A DNA stretch of 64,000 nt from Herbidospora solisilvae. Lineage in GTDB: Bacteria; Actinomycetota; Actinomycetes; Streptosporangiales; Streptosporangiaceae. Below are positions 1 to 7,947 of the stretch, in pieces. The stretch covers positions 62,001 to 126,000 of the forward strand of contig NZ_WXEW01000013.1 in NCBI RefSeq assembly GCF_009901565.1. The letters are read 5' to 3'. Every line of letters begins with the position of its first letter. The stretch's first letter is position 1. A program made the translations under genes and the position numbers. The notes below the pieces were generated by a model that was not told the origin of the DNA, did no database searches, and worked only from the letters and a program-made list of their open reading frames with translations.

Positions 1-825
1 AGCGAGCGCGTAGCTGAGCGTCACCGGATCGCCGGGCCGCAGCGCCCGGATCGCCGTCGCCGCGGCACCACGCCCGACCAGCACGAAGCCGCCGTCCGGA
101 ATCGTCCCCGACCCCGCAGGACCAGCGGGCGTGACCGACACGACGGACCCGTTCTGGACCAGCACCTCGGCGATCTGGTCGTTCGCCACGCCCGTCAGGC
201 CGCGGTTACGGCTGTAGTCGCCCCACGCGGAGGTGAACGCGATCAGGCCGTCCGCGGGCACCCCGCCGCCGTTGGCGGCGTTGACGGACAGGACCGTGTG
301 GTCCGCGCCCGCGAAGTTCGCGGCCGCGTCGACCATGAGGTTCACGAGCTGGGCGACGCCGTCCCTGCTGACGCCGACGTGCTGCCGGCCGCCGATGTCG
401 GCGGTCTTGACGAGCTGCCCGTCCTGAATCTCGCCACCGAGCGCCGCGTTGGAGTTGCCGATGTCGAAGAACTCGCCATTGACACCCGCGACGGCCCCGG
501 CCTTGTTGGCGGCCACGCTGAGCGGCCCGCCGAACGCGACCGGCCCGGCGGTCAGCAGATCGGTGCCGACCGCACTGTTGGACAGGTCCACGGTGAGGAA
601 CTGCGCGTCGTACCAGCCCTTCTGGTCGACCGCCTTAACATGCTGTAACTCGATCCCCGGACCGATCCTCTCGGTCGTGTTGATCAGGGGAATTCCGCCG
701 GTCACCGGCGCAGGCGGACCGCCGTCCGCGTAAGCGGCGGCAGGCGCGACCGTCAGCGTGGTCGCCGCGGCGAGCGCCACCAGCAGCAGCTTCGTACGTG
801 GATGGTTCGAGACCATCGATTTCAT
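1..825 (-). CDS. Secreted phosphodiester glycosidase family protein (NAGPA domain), partial
   Basis: The reading frame is open from an ATG at 825 to the window edge (275 codons), so the C-terminus is missing. The start is preceded by a GAGG ribosome site about 7 nt upstream. Residues 1 to about 32 form a Sec signal peptide: basic N-terminus, then a Leu/Ala core ending AAAYA. The mature part contains GVNGEFFDIGNSNAALGGEI, the hallmark of the NAGPA/phosphodiester glycosidase family (DUF2233-like). In bacteria these are exported proteins thought to cleave or process glycan phosphodiesters in the cell wall or exopolysaccharide; that role is from family knowledge. It stands alone, with a long gene-free stretch upstream. 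The family call is firm, the substrate unknown. Confidence 0.8.
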   Translation of the reverse strand, partial: MKSMVSNHPRTKLLLVALAAATTLTVAPAAAYADGGPPAPVTGGIPLINTTERIGPGIELQHVKAVDQKGWYDAQFLTVDLSNSAVGTDLLTAGPVAFGGPLSVAANKAGAVAGVNGEFFDIGNSNAALGGEIQDGQLVKTADIGGRQHVGVSRDGVAQLVNLMVDAAANFAGADHTVLSVNAANGGGVPADGLIAFTSAWGDYSRNRGLTGVANDQIAEVLVQNGSVVSVTPAGPAGSGTIPDGGFVLVGRGAAATAIRALRPGDPVTLSYALA

Positions 826-1109
826 CGGTACCTCGGGTCAAGTGATGACACGGGGGAAACACCCCCCGCTGCGCCCAGTTGGATCAAGGGCACAAGCACC
901 TGATTGAAGAGATCACCGAAGAAGCCCTGGTGACGCCACTACGAGCAGGCAATGAAGCCTGGCGGAAGAGGCGTCGGCCGGCATCGCTGCAGATGACCGG
1001 CGGCGCACAGATCGACAGATCCGAGAACAGGGCCACCAGGTTGGCGGCAAGGTTGACGCCAGCCAGGAACCCCGTCTCACCCCCCTCGATGAGATTGATC
1101 GCAAACAAG

Positions 1110-1160
1110 GCGAAGCGAGCAGATATCCGAGCGAAGCGAGAGCCGACCGAGCGAAGCGAG
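1110..1160. repeat. Three copies of GCGAAGCGAG
   Basis: The 10-mer occurs at 1110-1119, 1131-1140 and 1151-1160, spaced 21 and 20 bp. The function is unknown. Similar GCGAAGCGAG strings are, in my memory, common in intergenic DNA of Streptosporangiales-type actinomycetes. Confidence 0.7.
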
Positions 1161-1175
1161 GCCTGTCGAGGGAGC

Positions 1176-1309
1176 GCGAGGGGCGGAGCCCCTCGCAAGG
1201 AGCGAGAGCGACCCGGAGCGCCAGCGACGTCGGGACCGCGAAGCGGGCCGGGGGAGCGTGAGGGGGCGAAGCCCCCTGACAGCGGGGGGTTCGGGGGGTC
1301 GTCCCCCCG
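1176..1309. terminator. Cluster of three GC-rich hairpins
   Basis: Three perfect stems are visible: GCGAGGGGC/GCCCCTCGC with loop GGA (1176-1196), AGGGGGC/GCCCCCT with loop GAA (1261-1277) and CGGGGGG/CCCCCCG with loop TCGT (1292-1309). None has a long U-tract on either strand, so they are intrinsic-terminator-like only in the loose actinomycete sense. They lie downstream of the displaced tRNA-Val 3' end. Confidence 0.5.
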
Positions 1310-1319
1310 TATAAAGGAA

Positions 1320-1364
1320 GGAGACCCGTGGCAGATGCCCAAAGGGCATCAACCACAGGTCTCC
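1320..1364. terminator. Long imperfect stem-loop next to the displaced tRNA end
   Basis: The arms pair GGAGACC (1320-1326) with GGTCTCC (1358-1364), GTGG with CCAC, and GATGCCC (1334-1340) with GGGCATC (1344-1350) around an AAA loop, with only two small mismatched steps. It starts 6 bp from the attL repeat, where the original tRNA-Val transcript would have ended. It could be a terminator, a processing signal or a protein site. Confidence 0.5.
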
Positions 1365-1370
1365 CGTCTC

Positions 1371-1420
1371 CTGGTGGACGATACAGGGATTGAACCTGTG
1401 ACCTCTTCCGTGTCAGGGAA
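1371..1420. repeat. attL: displaced 3' half of tRNA-Val
   Basis: This 50-bp segment is identical to 13201-13250 and differs at the base on either side. On the minus strand it encodes the anticodon 3' side, variable loop, T arm, acceptor 3' strand and CCA of tRNA-Val, without the D arm or 5' end, so it is not a working tRNA. It marks the left boundary of the element. Confidence 0.95.
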
Positions 1421-1523
1421 ATTTCGCGGGTCGATCTAAGTCGGGCTTAGTCATCCTCGGAATCTCTCACCTGCATCAACGCTCTGAGGGGGTCGTGGTG
1501 GGTCTCGGGAAGTCGGATGGCAT

Positions 1524-1553
1524 TGGCTCCCAAAACTGGCTCCCGTGGCTCCC
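1524..1553 (+). repeat. Three direct TGGCTCCC repeats (candidate left integrase arm sites)
   Basis: TGGCTCCC occurs at 1524-1531, 1537-1544 and 1546-1553, about 100 bp inside attL. The same 8-mer occurs twice, same orientation, about 67 bp inside attR (13115-13134). Matching repeats on both sides of the core in the excised circle are what arm-type sites of a tyrosine recombinase look like. Their role is inferred. Confidence 0.6.
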
Positions 1554-1639
1554 TCATGCAGGGAAACGGCAAGATGAGTCATGGCCAATGATTTCATCTG
1601 CCAGACGTCAACAGCCAAGTAGATCTGACTAGCCATTTT

Positions 1640-3163
1640 CTAGTCAAATAGCTTGGATTCGATTTCCTTCAAGATTTCGATAACTTCGGCTGCGGACTTC
1701 GCGAAGCCAATCTTCGCCTCTTCCTCATTTTTGTCGCACCATTGTTTAACTCTGTTTACAAGGGTTTTCTTTGCGGAAGGCTTGGCGGAATGACCCAGAG
1801 ATCGCATCTGGGTAACTTCGTCTGCAAAGTTGGCTGGGTAATAGGATTCGAAGTCAGCTGCCGTCAGCGTCCGGAAGTGATCCTTCGGCCACATTCTCCC
1901 GTACATTTGTTGAAGCTCTTCGATTGCGGCTCGTCCTGTGTCGTCCCCATCTACCAGTACCCAAGCGCGATATCGGTATTGCTCTTCTAGGTGCGTGAAA
2001 AGAAATAGTCGACGAAAATCTTCGAACGTCGGACGCACCTTGCTTGTTCCGCCGGCAGAAAGAGTGCGTATTCTTGAGAGCTTCGGCGTAAACCAAGGAA
2101 TTAGATAATCTTTGATTATAGCCTCAGCGGTGGACTCTTCTAGGATGAGCCAACCTTCCCAAAGATCAAAGTCGTACAACTCGTAGCCGAGCTGCCGTAG
2201 CACTTCTATGCGGGCCGCAGGTGTCGGTTCAATTTCGCGAATCGAAGACGTTGGTACCTGGGCGGGCCGGTAGTCCGACTCGACAACGAAGATCTTGCTT
2301 CCCGGAGCTGCACCCAAATATTTGGTGACTATATTTGAGTGAGTAGAAATGATGAACTGGTTTTTCTGCGACTTTTCTATGATGGCCTGCAAGATTGTCT
2401 TGAGGCCTTCAGGATGGATGTCGTTCTCCAGCTCTTCGATAAGAAACAAGTTGCCATCGGCTACACAGAGGTCAGTGATGAGGCCGAGCAGGCTGGAGAC
2501 ACCTTCACCCATTGCTTCGATTGGAATATAATCGAAATTTCCGACTGATATTCCAGACTGATGACCATTCGCAGAGCCGAAGGTGCTGATGCGGAAACCG
2601 AGCACCTTTTTGCAGAGGGCACTGTATTCTTCGGATCTCGGGTGATCAATGTTGGCGAGGCGGTCTACTTTGGATGTTAAATAGCGAAGGTCGCTAGTAA
2701 CGGCCGTAGCTCGTGATCGATTGACCAGTTCTTCAAAACGAGCCACCTTTCGCTTCGAAAGGTATGTGTAGATGAAATTATCGGGTTCGGCTTGAGGGGA
2801 AAATCCTACGCCCATTTCATTTGTTGGGCCGACTTTGAGGCCGGGTGTTGGAATTATCAGCTGATCCTGGGGCCCTCTGTTTAACCTAATTGTAAGTGTG
2901 CCCGAAATTTCTTGTTTTATGCTGCGCTCAAAGTGTCGAAAGTCGATATCGTCAAGGTGTATTTGCACCTCGCCACTAGATTGCCCGATTCGGAGATCGC
3001 GTCCTGTGGTGTCGGCGCCACCTTGCATTAGGTGGATAGCTCGGATGAATGCAGATTTACCGGCGTTGTTCTTGCCTGCAAAAATATTAATCCGGTCGAG
3101 GGAGACGTCGCCTGTATCGGCGAAGCATTTGTAGTTGATCATTCTGGCTGCGCTGATCTTCAT
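1640..3163 (-). CDS. OLD-family ATP-dependent nuclease (AAA ATPase plus Toprim)
   Basis: A 507-residue protein of the OLD (overcoming lysogenization defect) family. It has an N-terminal SMC/ABC-like ATPase with Walker A GKNNAGKS (residues 30-37), a Walker B region LFLIEELEND (about 240) and a switch ISTHSN (about 271). A C-terminal Toprim half follows, with ILEESTAE (about 339) in the place of the usual acidic EGxxE motif, DGDD (about 401), and a late ADFESYYP motif. Family members are DNA nucleases that often act in phage defence, alone or with a partner. An AGGA site lies about 8 nt before the ATG. It is the element's leftmost gene, noticeably lower in GC than the transfer genes, which suggests separately acquired cargo. 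No helicase (GajB-like) or reverse transcriptase partner is next to it. Confidence 0.85.
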   Translation of the reverse strand: MKISAARMINYKCFADTGDVSLDRINIFAGKNNAGKSAFIRAIHLMQGGADTTGRDLRIGQSSGEVQIHLDDIDFRHFERSIKQEISGTLTIRLNRGPQDQLIIPTPGLKVGPTNEMGVGFSPQAEPDNFIYTYLSKRKVARFEELVNRSRATAVTSDLRYLTSKVDRLANIDHPRSEEYSALCKKVLGFRISTFGSANGHQSGISVGNFDYIPIEAMGEGVSSLLGLITDLCVADGNLFLIEELENDIHPEGLKTILQAIIEKSQKNQFIISTHSNIVTKYLGAAPGSKIFVVESDYRPAQVPTSSIREIEPTPAARIEVLRQLGYELYDFDLWEGWLILEESTAEAIIKDYLIPWFTPKLSRIRTLSAGGTSKVRPTFEDFRRLFLFTHLEEQYRYRAWVLVDGDDTGRAAIEELQQMYGRMWPKDHFRTLTAADFESYYPANFADEVTQMRSLGHSAKPSAKKTLVNRVKQWCDKNEEEAKIGFAKSAAEVIEILKEIESKLFD

Positions 3164-3586
3164 GTGTCTATCCTACGGTCGGCGCTTAAGTTAGCGGGCC
3201 GTTTCGAAATCGGACACCTGCTTCCATAGTTGTCATTGTGTACAAAAGGGCGCATTGAGGCGCGAAGTTCCCAAACTGCAATATTGGCGTTTCGGGGCGG
3301 GTCGATCCTGCGCATTCGATTGGTAAGCGTGGCTCTATGACATTCCCGGACTGAGTCGCTTAGGTCGGTGCAATGGCCGGTGTACTGATCGATGACCAAG
3401 GTGAGGCAAGGCCAGCTTGTTGTTCTCCGCAGATACTTCCATGTAGCGAGTGAGCTATGTCTAGGAGTCAAGGCCCAGGCGCGGGTGGAGGTAGCCCGTG
3501 CAGTGATCAGACCGCAACGGCGATCGCTCTTCAAAGGCCGGGTGCCACCATTACGATCTGAATCTGTGACGGAGTTGCCTGACGCC
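3164..3586. other. Unassigned low-GC intergenic stretch
   Basis: Frames are open on both strands, but neither has a ribosome site, a biased codon composition or a recognisable motif. It probably holds the divergent promoters of the OLD-type gene and the membrane-protein gene. I see no RNA gene or clear repeat. Confidence 0.4.
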
Positions 3587-4213
3587 ATGTATGCGGAGAG
3601 TCCCGCCGGCCTTGCAGTAGTGATCGCGGGGTTACCGGCTGTACGGCTCTCGGAGAGTGCTGAAGCACCTCTCGGGTCTGGAGTAACTCTCGGCTCGGTT
3701 GCGAAGGTCTTGAGTACCTTGAACGCTCTGAGCAGAAGGATTGCTGCGGCCTATCTGCTAAAGAGCCGAATGAGCATCTATGGAGCCAGTTCGCTGCACC
3801 TAGAAGGTGCAGCAGTGGCTGAGCGGGAGGTAGGTGATGATGATGCTATGTCGGGCTACCTTAGAGAGCAACTCAGAATAGGAGTGCCGAGAGACTCCGC
3901 GCCCCTACTTGTCATGCATATGTCGATGCACTCACCTCTTACAATCGAAGCAATAGCGACGACTGTGCTGGGCACGGGAGGTGTAACGGCTATTGTTTAC
4001 TTTTTTAAGAACCCCGAAAAACTGGGCAAGTGGTGGCCAAAAGTCCAAACCTCCTGGTATGACGGGCGCGCGGAAGCCGTGAAGGCTGAGCGAGCATATC
4101 GAGCGCTTAAAGACGCCAGAACAGAGATGCATGAAATCGGGACCGACTCCGTCGAGTTGCGAGATCTCGATGTCGCCATGCGGGACCAGAGGCCAGGCCC
4201 CCTGAGTGACTAG
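3587..4213 (+). CDS. Hypothetical single-pass membrane protein in the cargo block
   Basis: A 208-residue protein I do not recognise. I chose the ATG at 3587, which has GGAG about 11 nt upstream; the frame stays open to an ATG at 3392, but that start has no ribosome site and the added part looks non-coding. Residues 118 to about 139 are a hydrophobic helix (TIEAIATTVLGTGGVTAIVY) preceded by a SMHSPL turn and followed by a basic Lys/Trp-rich segment (FFKNPEKLGKWWPK). The charged Ala/Arg/Glu tail probably forms a cytoplasmic helix or coiled coil. It lies divergent from the OLD-family gene, so a joint defence role is possible, with the membrane protein as sensor or effector. That is inference from position only. 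Confidence 0.6.
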   Translation: MYAESPAGLAVVIAGLPAVRLSESAEAPLGSGVTLGSVAKVLSTLNALSRRIAAAYLLKSRMSIYGASSLHLEGAAVAEREVGDDDAMSGYLREQLRIGVPRDSAPLLVMHMSMHSPLTIEAIATTVLGTGGVTAIVYFFKNPEKLGKWWPKVQTSWYDGRAEAVKAERAYRALKDARTEMHEIGTDSVELRDLDVAMRDQRPGPLSD

Positions 4214-4380
4214 CGTCGCATATCGGAAACCTCGCGCGAAGGGTAGCTGATTCAAATTGTGGGAGCCTCCTTTCTATCATGGAGACTTCACGTTTGATCC
4301 ACGGCTAGCTAGATCAAGTCATCATGGAGTGGTGATTTTTCGGGCTGGGAGGCACCCGCTCTCTGAGGCGGCCTTTCTGC

Positions 4381-4980
4381 TCAAACCTTTGTAGGAGGTC
4401 CGGTTGGCTTCGCAGTGCCCAATTCTCTATCAAGTGGATTCTCTAGCCACTCTGCTATCTGATAAACCACGTCCCCGCACAGATTGATAATGCGCTGTGC
4501 AGCATCAACAGGCAGACGGTCAACGTGGTCGTATGCATCGATGCACGCAGCTATGTCATGTACCCATTCCCATACGCGTTCTTTCACGCCAGGTTTTTTG
4601 ACCTCGCGAAACGCGATTAGAAGCAATGCGTTTACGGTCACGTCGGATAGCGCATGACCACGCTCGGCGGGTCCGGCTTCGAGTGTGCGCTCGAAGTTTC
4701 GGATCGAAGTTAGAAGAACTGAAGCCTGCGAGAGGATGGCCTGCTCGGCGCGTGCTCTGGTTTCGCGGGAGATAAGCCAGTACACGCCGAGAAGCGCCGC
4801 GCATGCCCCGATGACTCCAGCTCCGAAATCGCCGAGTGCGATGTCTTGCCATGTCATGTCCGCTGGCTGAGGCGTAAAGGTAATAATGGGGGTGGGGGCG
4901 GAAGTGGGGACGATGACGATTTGCGTGATCGTGACCGTTGGCATGGGTGATGGCATCACGGGAGCATGGAGATTCAGCAA
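4381..4980 (-). CDS. Hypothetical membrane protein downstream of the GntR regulator
   Basis: A 199-residue protein, not recognised. The first 45 residues are Pro/Thr/Ile-rich (low-complexity, probably outside the membrane), then a hydrophobic helix at about 51-70 (GAGVIGACAALLGVYWLIS), then a charged helical domain with Arg/Glu-rich segments, probably cytoplasmic. The frame begins with TTG at 4980, 9 nt after the stop of the gntR gene on the same strand, so the two are very likely cotranscribed and perhaps coupled; internal ATG starts are possible. Linkage to the regulator suggests a plasmid-type maintenance, entry-exclusion or spread function, but nothing in the sequence proves it. GC is lower than in the transfer operon. 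Confidence 0.6.
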   Translation of the reverse strand: MLNLHAPVMPSPMPTVTITQIVIVPTSAPTPIITFTPQPADMTWQDIALGDFGAGVIGACAALLGVYWLISRETRARAEQAILSQASVLLTSIRNFERTLEAGPAERGHALSDVTVNALLLIAFREVKKPGVKERVWEWVHDIAACIDAYDHVDRLPVDAAQRIINLCGDVVYQIAEWLENPLDRELGTAKPTGPPTKV

Positions 4981-4989
4981 GGCGAGATA

Positions 4990-5271
4990 TTACTCCGCAA
5001 CTTGTGACGGCATGTCTTCTGGACGGGCGACGTAGGTTCCCTTGGCTGGAAGTGTGACGACGAGCCCGCGATCACGAAGTTCTTCGATCGCGCGTCGTGT
5101 GGTTCCGAGGGCAACGCCGTACTCGGCGGCAAGATCTCGCTCTCCAGGAAGCCGCGAGCCCGGCACCAGTTCGCCAGCCGCGATCCGTGCTGCGATGTGG
5201 TCGGCCACTCGCGCGTAGACGTACATAGCGGGCCCCGGTGCGTCAGGGTCGTACGGCGGCACAACACTCAT
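4990..5271 (-). CDS. GntR-family transcriptional regulator of the AICE (KorSA-like)
   Basis: A 93-residue protein that is almost entirely a GntR winged helix: VADHIAARIAAGELVPGSRL, then AAEYGVALGTTRRAIEELRD as the helix-turn-helix and LPAKGTYVA as the wing. It lacks the large C-terminal effector domain. The ATG at 5271 has an AGGGTGA ribosome site 8 nt upstream; an in-frame ATG at 5313 lies in the promoter region and is less likely. Small GntR proteins of this type (KorSA of pSAM2, KorA/TraR types) repress transfer and replication genes in AICEs and Streptomyces plasmids. Its own upstream region and the region ahead of the int cluster share the 8-mer ATACCGCT, which may be its operator. Confidence 0.88.
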   Translation of the reverse strand: MSVVPPYDPDAPGPAMYVYARVADHIAARIAAGELVPGSRLPGERDLAAEYGVALGTTRRAIEELRDRGLVVTLPAKGTYVARPEDMPSQVAE

Positions 5272-5300
5272 GCTGATCACCCTAGAACGCCCCTGAGCTG

Positions 5301-5357
5301 CATAGACGTGCATGACGCGGCATACCGCTATACACCGCTCTATATGCCGGTCTATGC
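5301..5357. promoter_or_regulatory. Putative operator cluster upstream of the gntR gene
   Basis: Between gntR and the rightward gene at 5466 lies a run of related short motifs: GCATAGAC, ATACCGCT (5322-5329), CCGCTCTATA and GGTCTATGC. The core ATACCGCT recurs at 11644-11651 and, inverted, at 11618-11625. Autoregulation by the GntR protein is the simplest reading. Confidence 0.5.
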
Positions 5358-5465
5358 TCTGCGGCGGGCGGTGACGAGCCCTTGGAAGGTCCGCACTTCC
5401 ACCTGATCAGGCCCGTCGGCTTCTGGCGTCACCCAAGGTCGGCGGGCCGCCCGGCATGGTGACGC

Positions 5466-5654
5466 ATGACCCCTGACCAGCTCAGAGAGCACTACCCGGA
5501 GTGGACGATCTGGGAGCTGGGCGGCATCTGGTACGCGACGGGTGCTTGCCCGGCTCAGTTCTGCGAGTGCCGCCGCACTCTGCACAGCCCCACGCTCGCC
5601 CGCCTCGCCCAAGTCCTTGCGGAAGCCCTTACACCAGCGATCGGGAGCAGGTGA
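5466..5654 (+). CDS. Small hypothetical AICE protein
   Basis: A 62-residue protein beginning with an EHYPEWTIWELGGIWYATG segment. Short proteins with a HPEW-x-IW-x(n)-WYA pattern are, from memory, common in Streptomyces mobile elements, but no function is known to me. The ribosome site is weak. It lies 5 nt upstream of the next gene on the same strand, so the two probably form an operon transcribed divergently from gntR. Confidence 0.55.
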   Translation: MTPDQLREHYPEWTIWELGGIWYATGACPAQFCECRRTLHSPTLARLAQVLAEALTPAIGSR

Positions 5655-5659
5655 TCTCG

Positions 5660-6295
5660 ATGAAGCTCCAACAACCCGGCGACGCTTCGACGATGCCCGT
5701 TCCCTACATCACCGCGTACTCAGGCGAGACCGACCCTTCGCCGCTCGTTTTCACCAAGAACCACCTTGGCGCGCTGCGGCTTGCCTACGAGCACCAGCGT
5801 GACGACGACAGACGGCTCGGAGTGCTCCGCGCTCGCGCCGGTCAATCTCGTGAAGGCCGGCCCGTCTGGGGATCACCCAACGCACGCCGCCAATGGGATT
5901 GCATGGAGAAGCTTCTGTGCCAAGTCTGTGGCTGTCCTGCCACGGACGACAGGTCGGGCAAGGTTCCTTGGCTCGTCACCGACGACGTTTTCCGCCGCAC
6001 AGGGATCGACTACGGCCAGACCGCCACGCCGCCGACCTGTCTGGACTGCATGCCTCTGGCGCTGTCCCTTTGCCCTCACCTTCGTGACGCGCCGGCGGTC
6101 TACATGGTGGGCAAGGCCACCCCGGTGAGCGTCCAGGCCCACGTCTACACGCCCGCAGGAGACGGTTACGCGGCTTTCACCGGCGAACACAACGTTGAGC
6201 TTCCCCTGTCAGGGAGCGATCTTCTGTCGTACGCCGTCGCTCACCGACTCGTGGTGTCCATGAGCGAAATTACGCCTATCTGGCGGGTCCAATAG
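5660..6295 (+). CDS. Hypothetical protein with two Cys clusters (putative zinc binding)
   Basis: A 211-residue protein of unknown function. The ATG at 5660 has AGGTGA 8 nt upstream, so I prefer it to the upstream frame extension to 5501, which overlaps the preceding gene. The middle holds LCQVCGCPATD and, about 40 residues later, CLDCMPLALSLCPH, which together could hold a zinc ion, as in HNH-like or zinc-ribbon proteins; a catalytic HNH signature is not evident. The pair 5466-6295 is the only rightward unit between gntR and the leftward kinase genes. Confidence 0.65.
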   Translation: MKLQQPGDASTMPVPYITAYSGETDPSPLVFTKNHLGALRLAYEHQRDDDRRLGVLRARAGQSREGRPVWGSPNARRQWDCMEKLLCQVCGCPATDDRSGKVPWLVTDDVFRRTGIDYGQTATPPTCLDCMPLALSLCPHLRDAPAVYMVGKATPVSVQAHVYTPAGDGYAAFTGEHNVELPLSGSDLLSYAVAHRLVVSMSEITPIWRVQ

Positions 6296-6355
6296 TCCTC
6301 CGGTGGGGCCGCTTCGAGGTCACCGCTCAGGCAGCCCCGCCGGAGCACCACATCA

Positions 6356-6919
6356 TCAATGATCATTCGTGATCTTGAGCGCAGTGATGATCGTCTGCGC
6401 GGCGGTCTCGACATCCATCAGGTGCGTCTCCACGCAGAGATGGAACGTGTGCCCGTCGTCGTGGGTCTGGAGATCGGCAAGGGTCTCGTCCCACGCCCGC
6501 AAGCGTGCAGGGGTGTCAACGTCCCCCCGCTGCCGGGAACGCTGTTCGCAGACCTCCCGGGGAACATTCAGCCGCACCCGGAACCACGTCTCTGGATCGC
6601 TCGCGCTGAGGGCCCGCACGTCCGGGATGTTCCCCATGTGGACAACGGGCGTCGCCCCACCCGTGAGCATGGCCGTGACGTCGGCCTGGTCGACGGCGTA
6701 AACGTTGCCGTATCGCCGAGTCTCGACGGCTAATCGCCCCTCCCGGCGCAACTCGTCGAGCTGCTCGCGGCTCACCGGCTGATACCCGACCGACCGGCCA
6801 CCACCGACCTTGAGTTTCCTCAGGTACGTGAACCGCCCGTCGATCTGGGATAGCGCTGCCGTGATCGAGTCCTTGCCACTGGTCGGGGGCCCATAGAGGA
6901 TGATCGCCCGCAGCGTCAT
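6356..6919 (-). CDS. P-loop nucleotide kinase-like protein
   Basis: A 187-residue protein starting MTLRAIILYGPPTSGKDSIT, a Walker A loop (GPPTSGKD) in the position typical of guanylate- or cytidylate-kinase-type enzymes. Later it has an Arg-rich lid-like segment (CEQRSRQRGDVDT) and a C-terminal helix. It may phosphorylate a small molecule, nucleotide or protein; the substrate cannot be read from the sequence. Its ATG overlaps the stop of the upstream gene by 4 nt (ATGA), so the two are translated together, and their products probably act in one pathway. Confidence 0.7.
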   Translation of the reverse strand: MTLRAIILYGPPTSGKDSITAALSQIDGRFTYLRKLKVGGGRSVGYQPVSREQLDELRREGRLAVETRRYGNVYAVDQADVTAMLTGGATPVVHMGNIPDVRALSASDPETWFRVRLNVPREVCEQRSRQRGDVDTPARLRAWDETLADLQTHDDGHTFHLCVETHLMDVETAAQTIITALKITNDH

Positions 6920-7947
6920 GGGAGCAGCCGGCGCAACGTCTCGCGCGTACGGTCGGCGGTAGCTATCGCCATCCCATAGCGGTTGTCCACCGTGACGTGA
7001 ACCCCGGGCGGACTGTTCTCCGTGTCGATGGATTTCGCGTAGTCATCCCAGTTCTGAAGTTTCCAAGTGTCGCGCGGCGCGGACCGGAACTCCATGTACT
7101 CACGCATGGAATCCACGTCGCACCGCACCCAGATCACGGCAACCTCGACGCCCTTGGCCGCGCACCGGTTCTCCAGCCTCTTCAACCAAGCCTCTTGCTT
7201 GAGTTCGGAGATGAACGGCGCGGAGAGAACCGTGGACACACCACAGTCGAGATTGTCGTAAGCGGTCTCCATCAGACACCGATACTCCAACGGCCGAACC
7301 TCACTCAGATAAAGCTCCGAATGCCGGTCATTCGGATCGCCGCCGAGTGAAACGAGAAGTCGTTCAGCGATTCCCCGCGTCATGGAGTCCTTGTCCAGGA
7401 ATGCCCACCCGGTGATATCGCTGAGGAACCGCGCGAACTCCGTCTTCCCCGATCCGGCATACCCGCCGACCAGGGTGAGTGTCTTCTTCTGCGAAGCGCC
7501 GACGACGAACCGCGACCCCCACGCGTCGAGCACCCGCGATTCGAGCACGGCCCGCATGGTCCCGTCGCCCTCGCTGACACCGCTCGCGATGCGCTCCAGA
7601 GCTTCGGTTATGGCCCGCTGAGCTTCCTTCTGGAACGCTGGCTCCGACACGATCCCCGGCACGTTCAGCACCGGAACCGCACCGGACACGTCGGCAGGCT
7701 GGGCCCGGAATCCCAACGTGAACTCGTCGCTCTGGTAGAGCAGCGAGTACGCGCGCCGGTAGTGGACGTGCGGATAGCTCTCCCCGCGCTCGTGCTTCCC
7801 GATGGTCTGGAAGTTGGCCGCGAGGTTCCAACTGTGCTGTTCACCGATGTTGCGCAACTGCTCGCCGGCCGCTTCGAGCGTCAGCCCGGCAGCCTCGCGA
7901 TGTTCGCGCAGCTTGGACGGCTGCCACCCAGCATGCTTGACCTGCAT
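6916..7947 (-). CDS. HTH-domain P-loop kinase/ATPase (XRE-AAA fusion)
   Basis: A 343-residue two-domain protein. The ATG at 7947 follows a perfect AGGAGG at 7 nt, so the longer frame to 8028 is rejected. Residues about 8-70 form an XRE-type helix-turn-helix (KLREHREAAGLTLEAAGEQL and later GKHERGESYP). After a linker, an AAA_33/zeta-like kinase domain has Walker A GGYAGSGKT (about residue 160) and FLDKDSMTRG after it. A DNA-binding domain fused to a kinase fold suggests a sensor that regulates its own operon or the divergent transfer operon. The phased CTAG motifs in the intergenic region just upstream (8030-8099) may be its sites. A toxin-like zeta kinase role is possible but unproven. Confidence 0.75.
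   Translation of the reverse strand: MQVKHAGWQPSKLREHREAAGLTLEAAGEQLRNIGEQHSWNLAANFQTIGKHERGESYPHVHYRRAYSLLYQSDEFTLGFRAQPADVSGAVPVLNVPGIVSEPAFQKEAQRAITEALERIASGVSEGDGTMRAVLESRVLDAWGSRFVVGASQKKTLTLVGGYAGSGKTEFARFLSDITGWAFLDKDSMTRGIAERLLVSLGGDPNDRHSELYLSEVRPLEYRCLMETAYDNLDCGVSTVLSAPFISELKQEAWLKRLENRCAAKGVEVAVIWVRCDVDSMREYMEFRSAPRDTWKLQNWDDYAKSIDTENSPPGVHVTVDNRYGMAIATADRTRETLRRLLP

Larger units (their letters stand above)
826..1370. other. Gene-free stretch between the glycosidase gene and the AICE
   Basis: No convincing gene is seen; the overlapping frames here are low-complexity Arg/Pro translations. The right two thirds is packed with short repeats and hairpins: three copies of GCGAAGCGAG (1110, 1131, 1151) and stem-loops at 1176-1196, 1261-1277, 1292-1309 and 1320-1364. 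Before the element inserted, this DNA lay directly downstream of tRNA-Val, so the hairpins probably worked as its 3' processing or termination region. Confidence 0.6.

Noticed and set aside
884-1439. Several 90- to 190-codon frames in the hairpin-rich stretch left of the element
   Set aside because: They consist of Arg/Pro/Ser low-complexity translation of GC-rich repeats, and the rightward one runs through the att repeat and out into the element.
3160-3588. Leftward open frame of 142 codons between the OLD-type gene and the membrane-protein gene
   Set aside because: No ribosome site, no domain, many Arg/Ser/Thr runs as in shadow frames, and it overlaps both flanking genes' promoter DNA.
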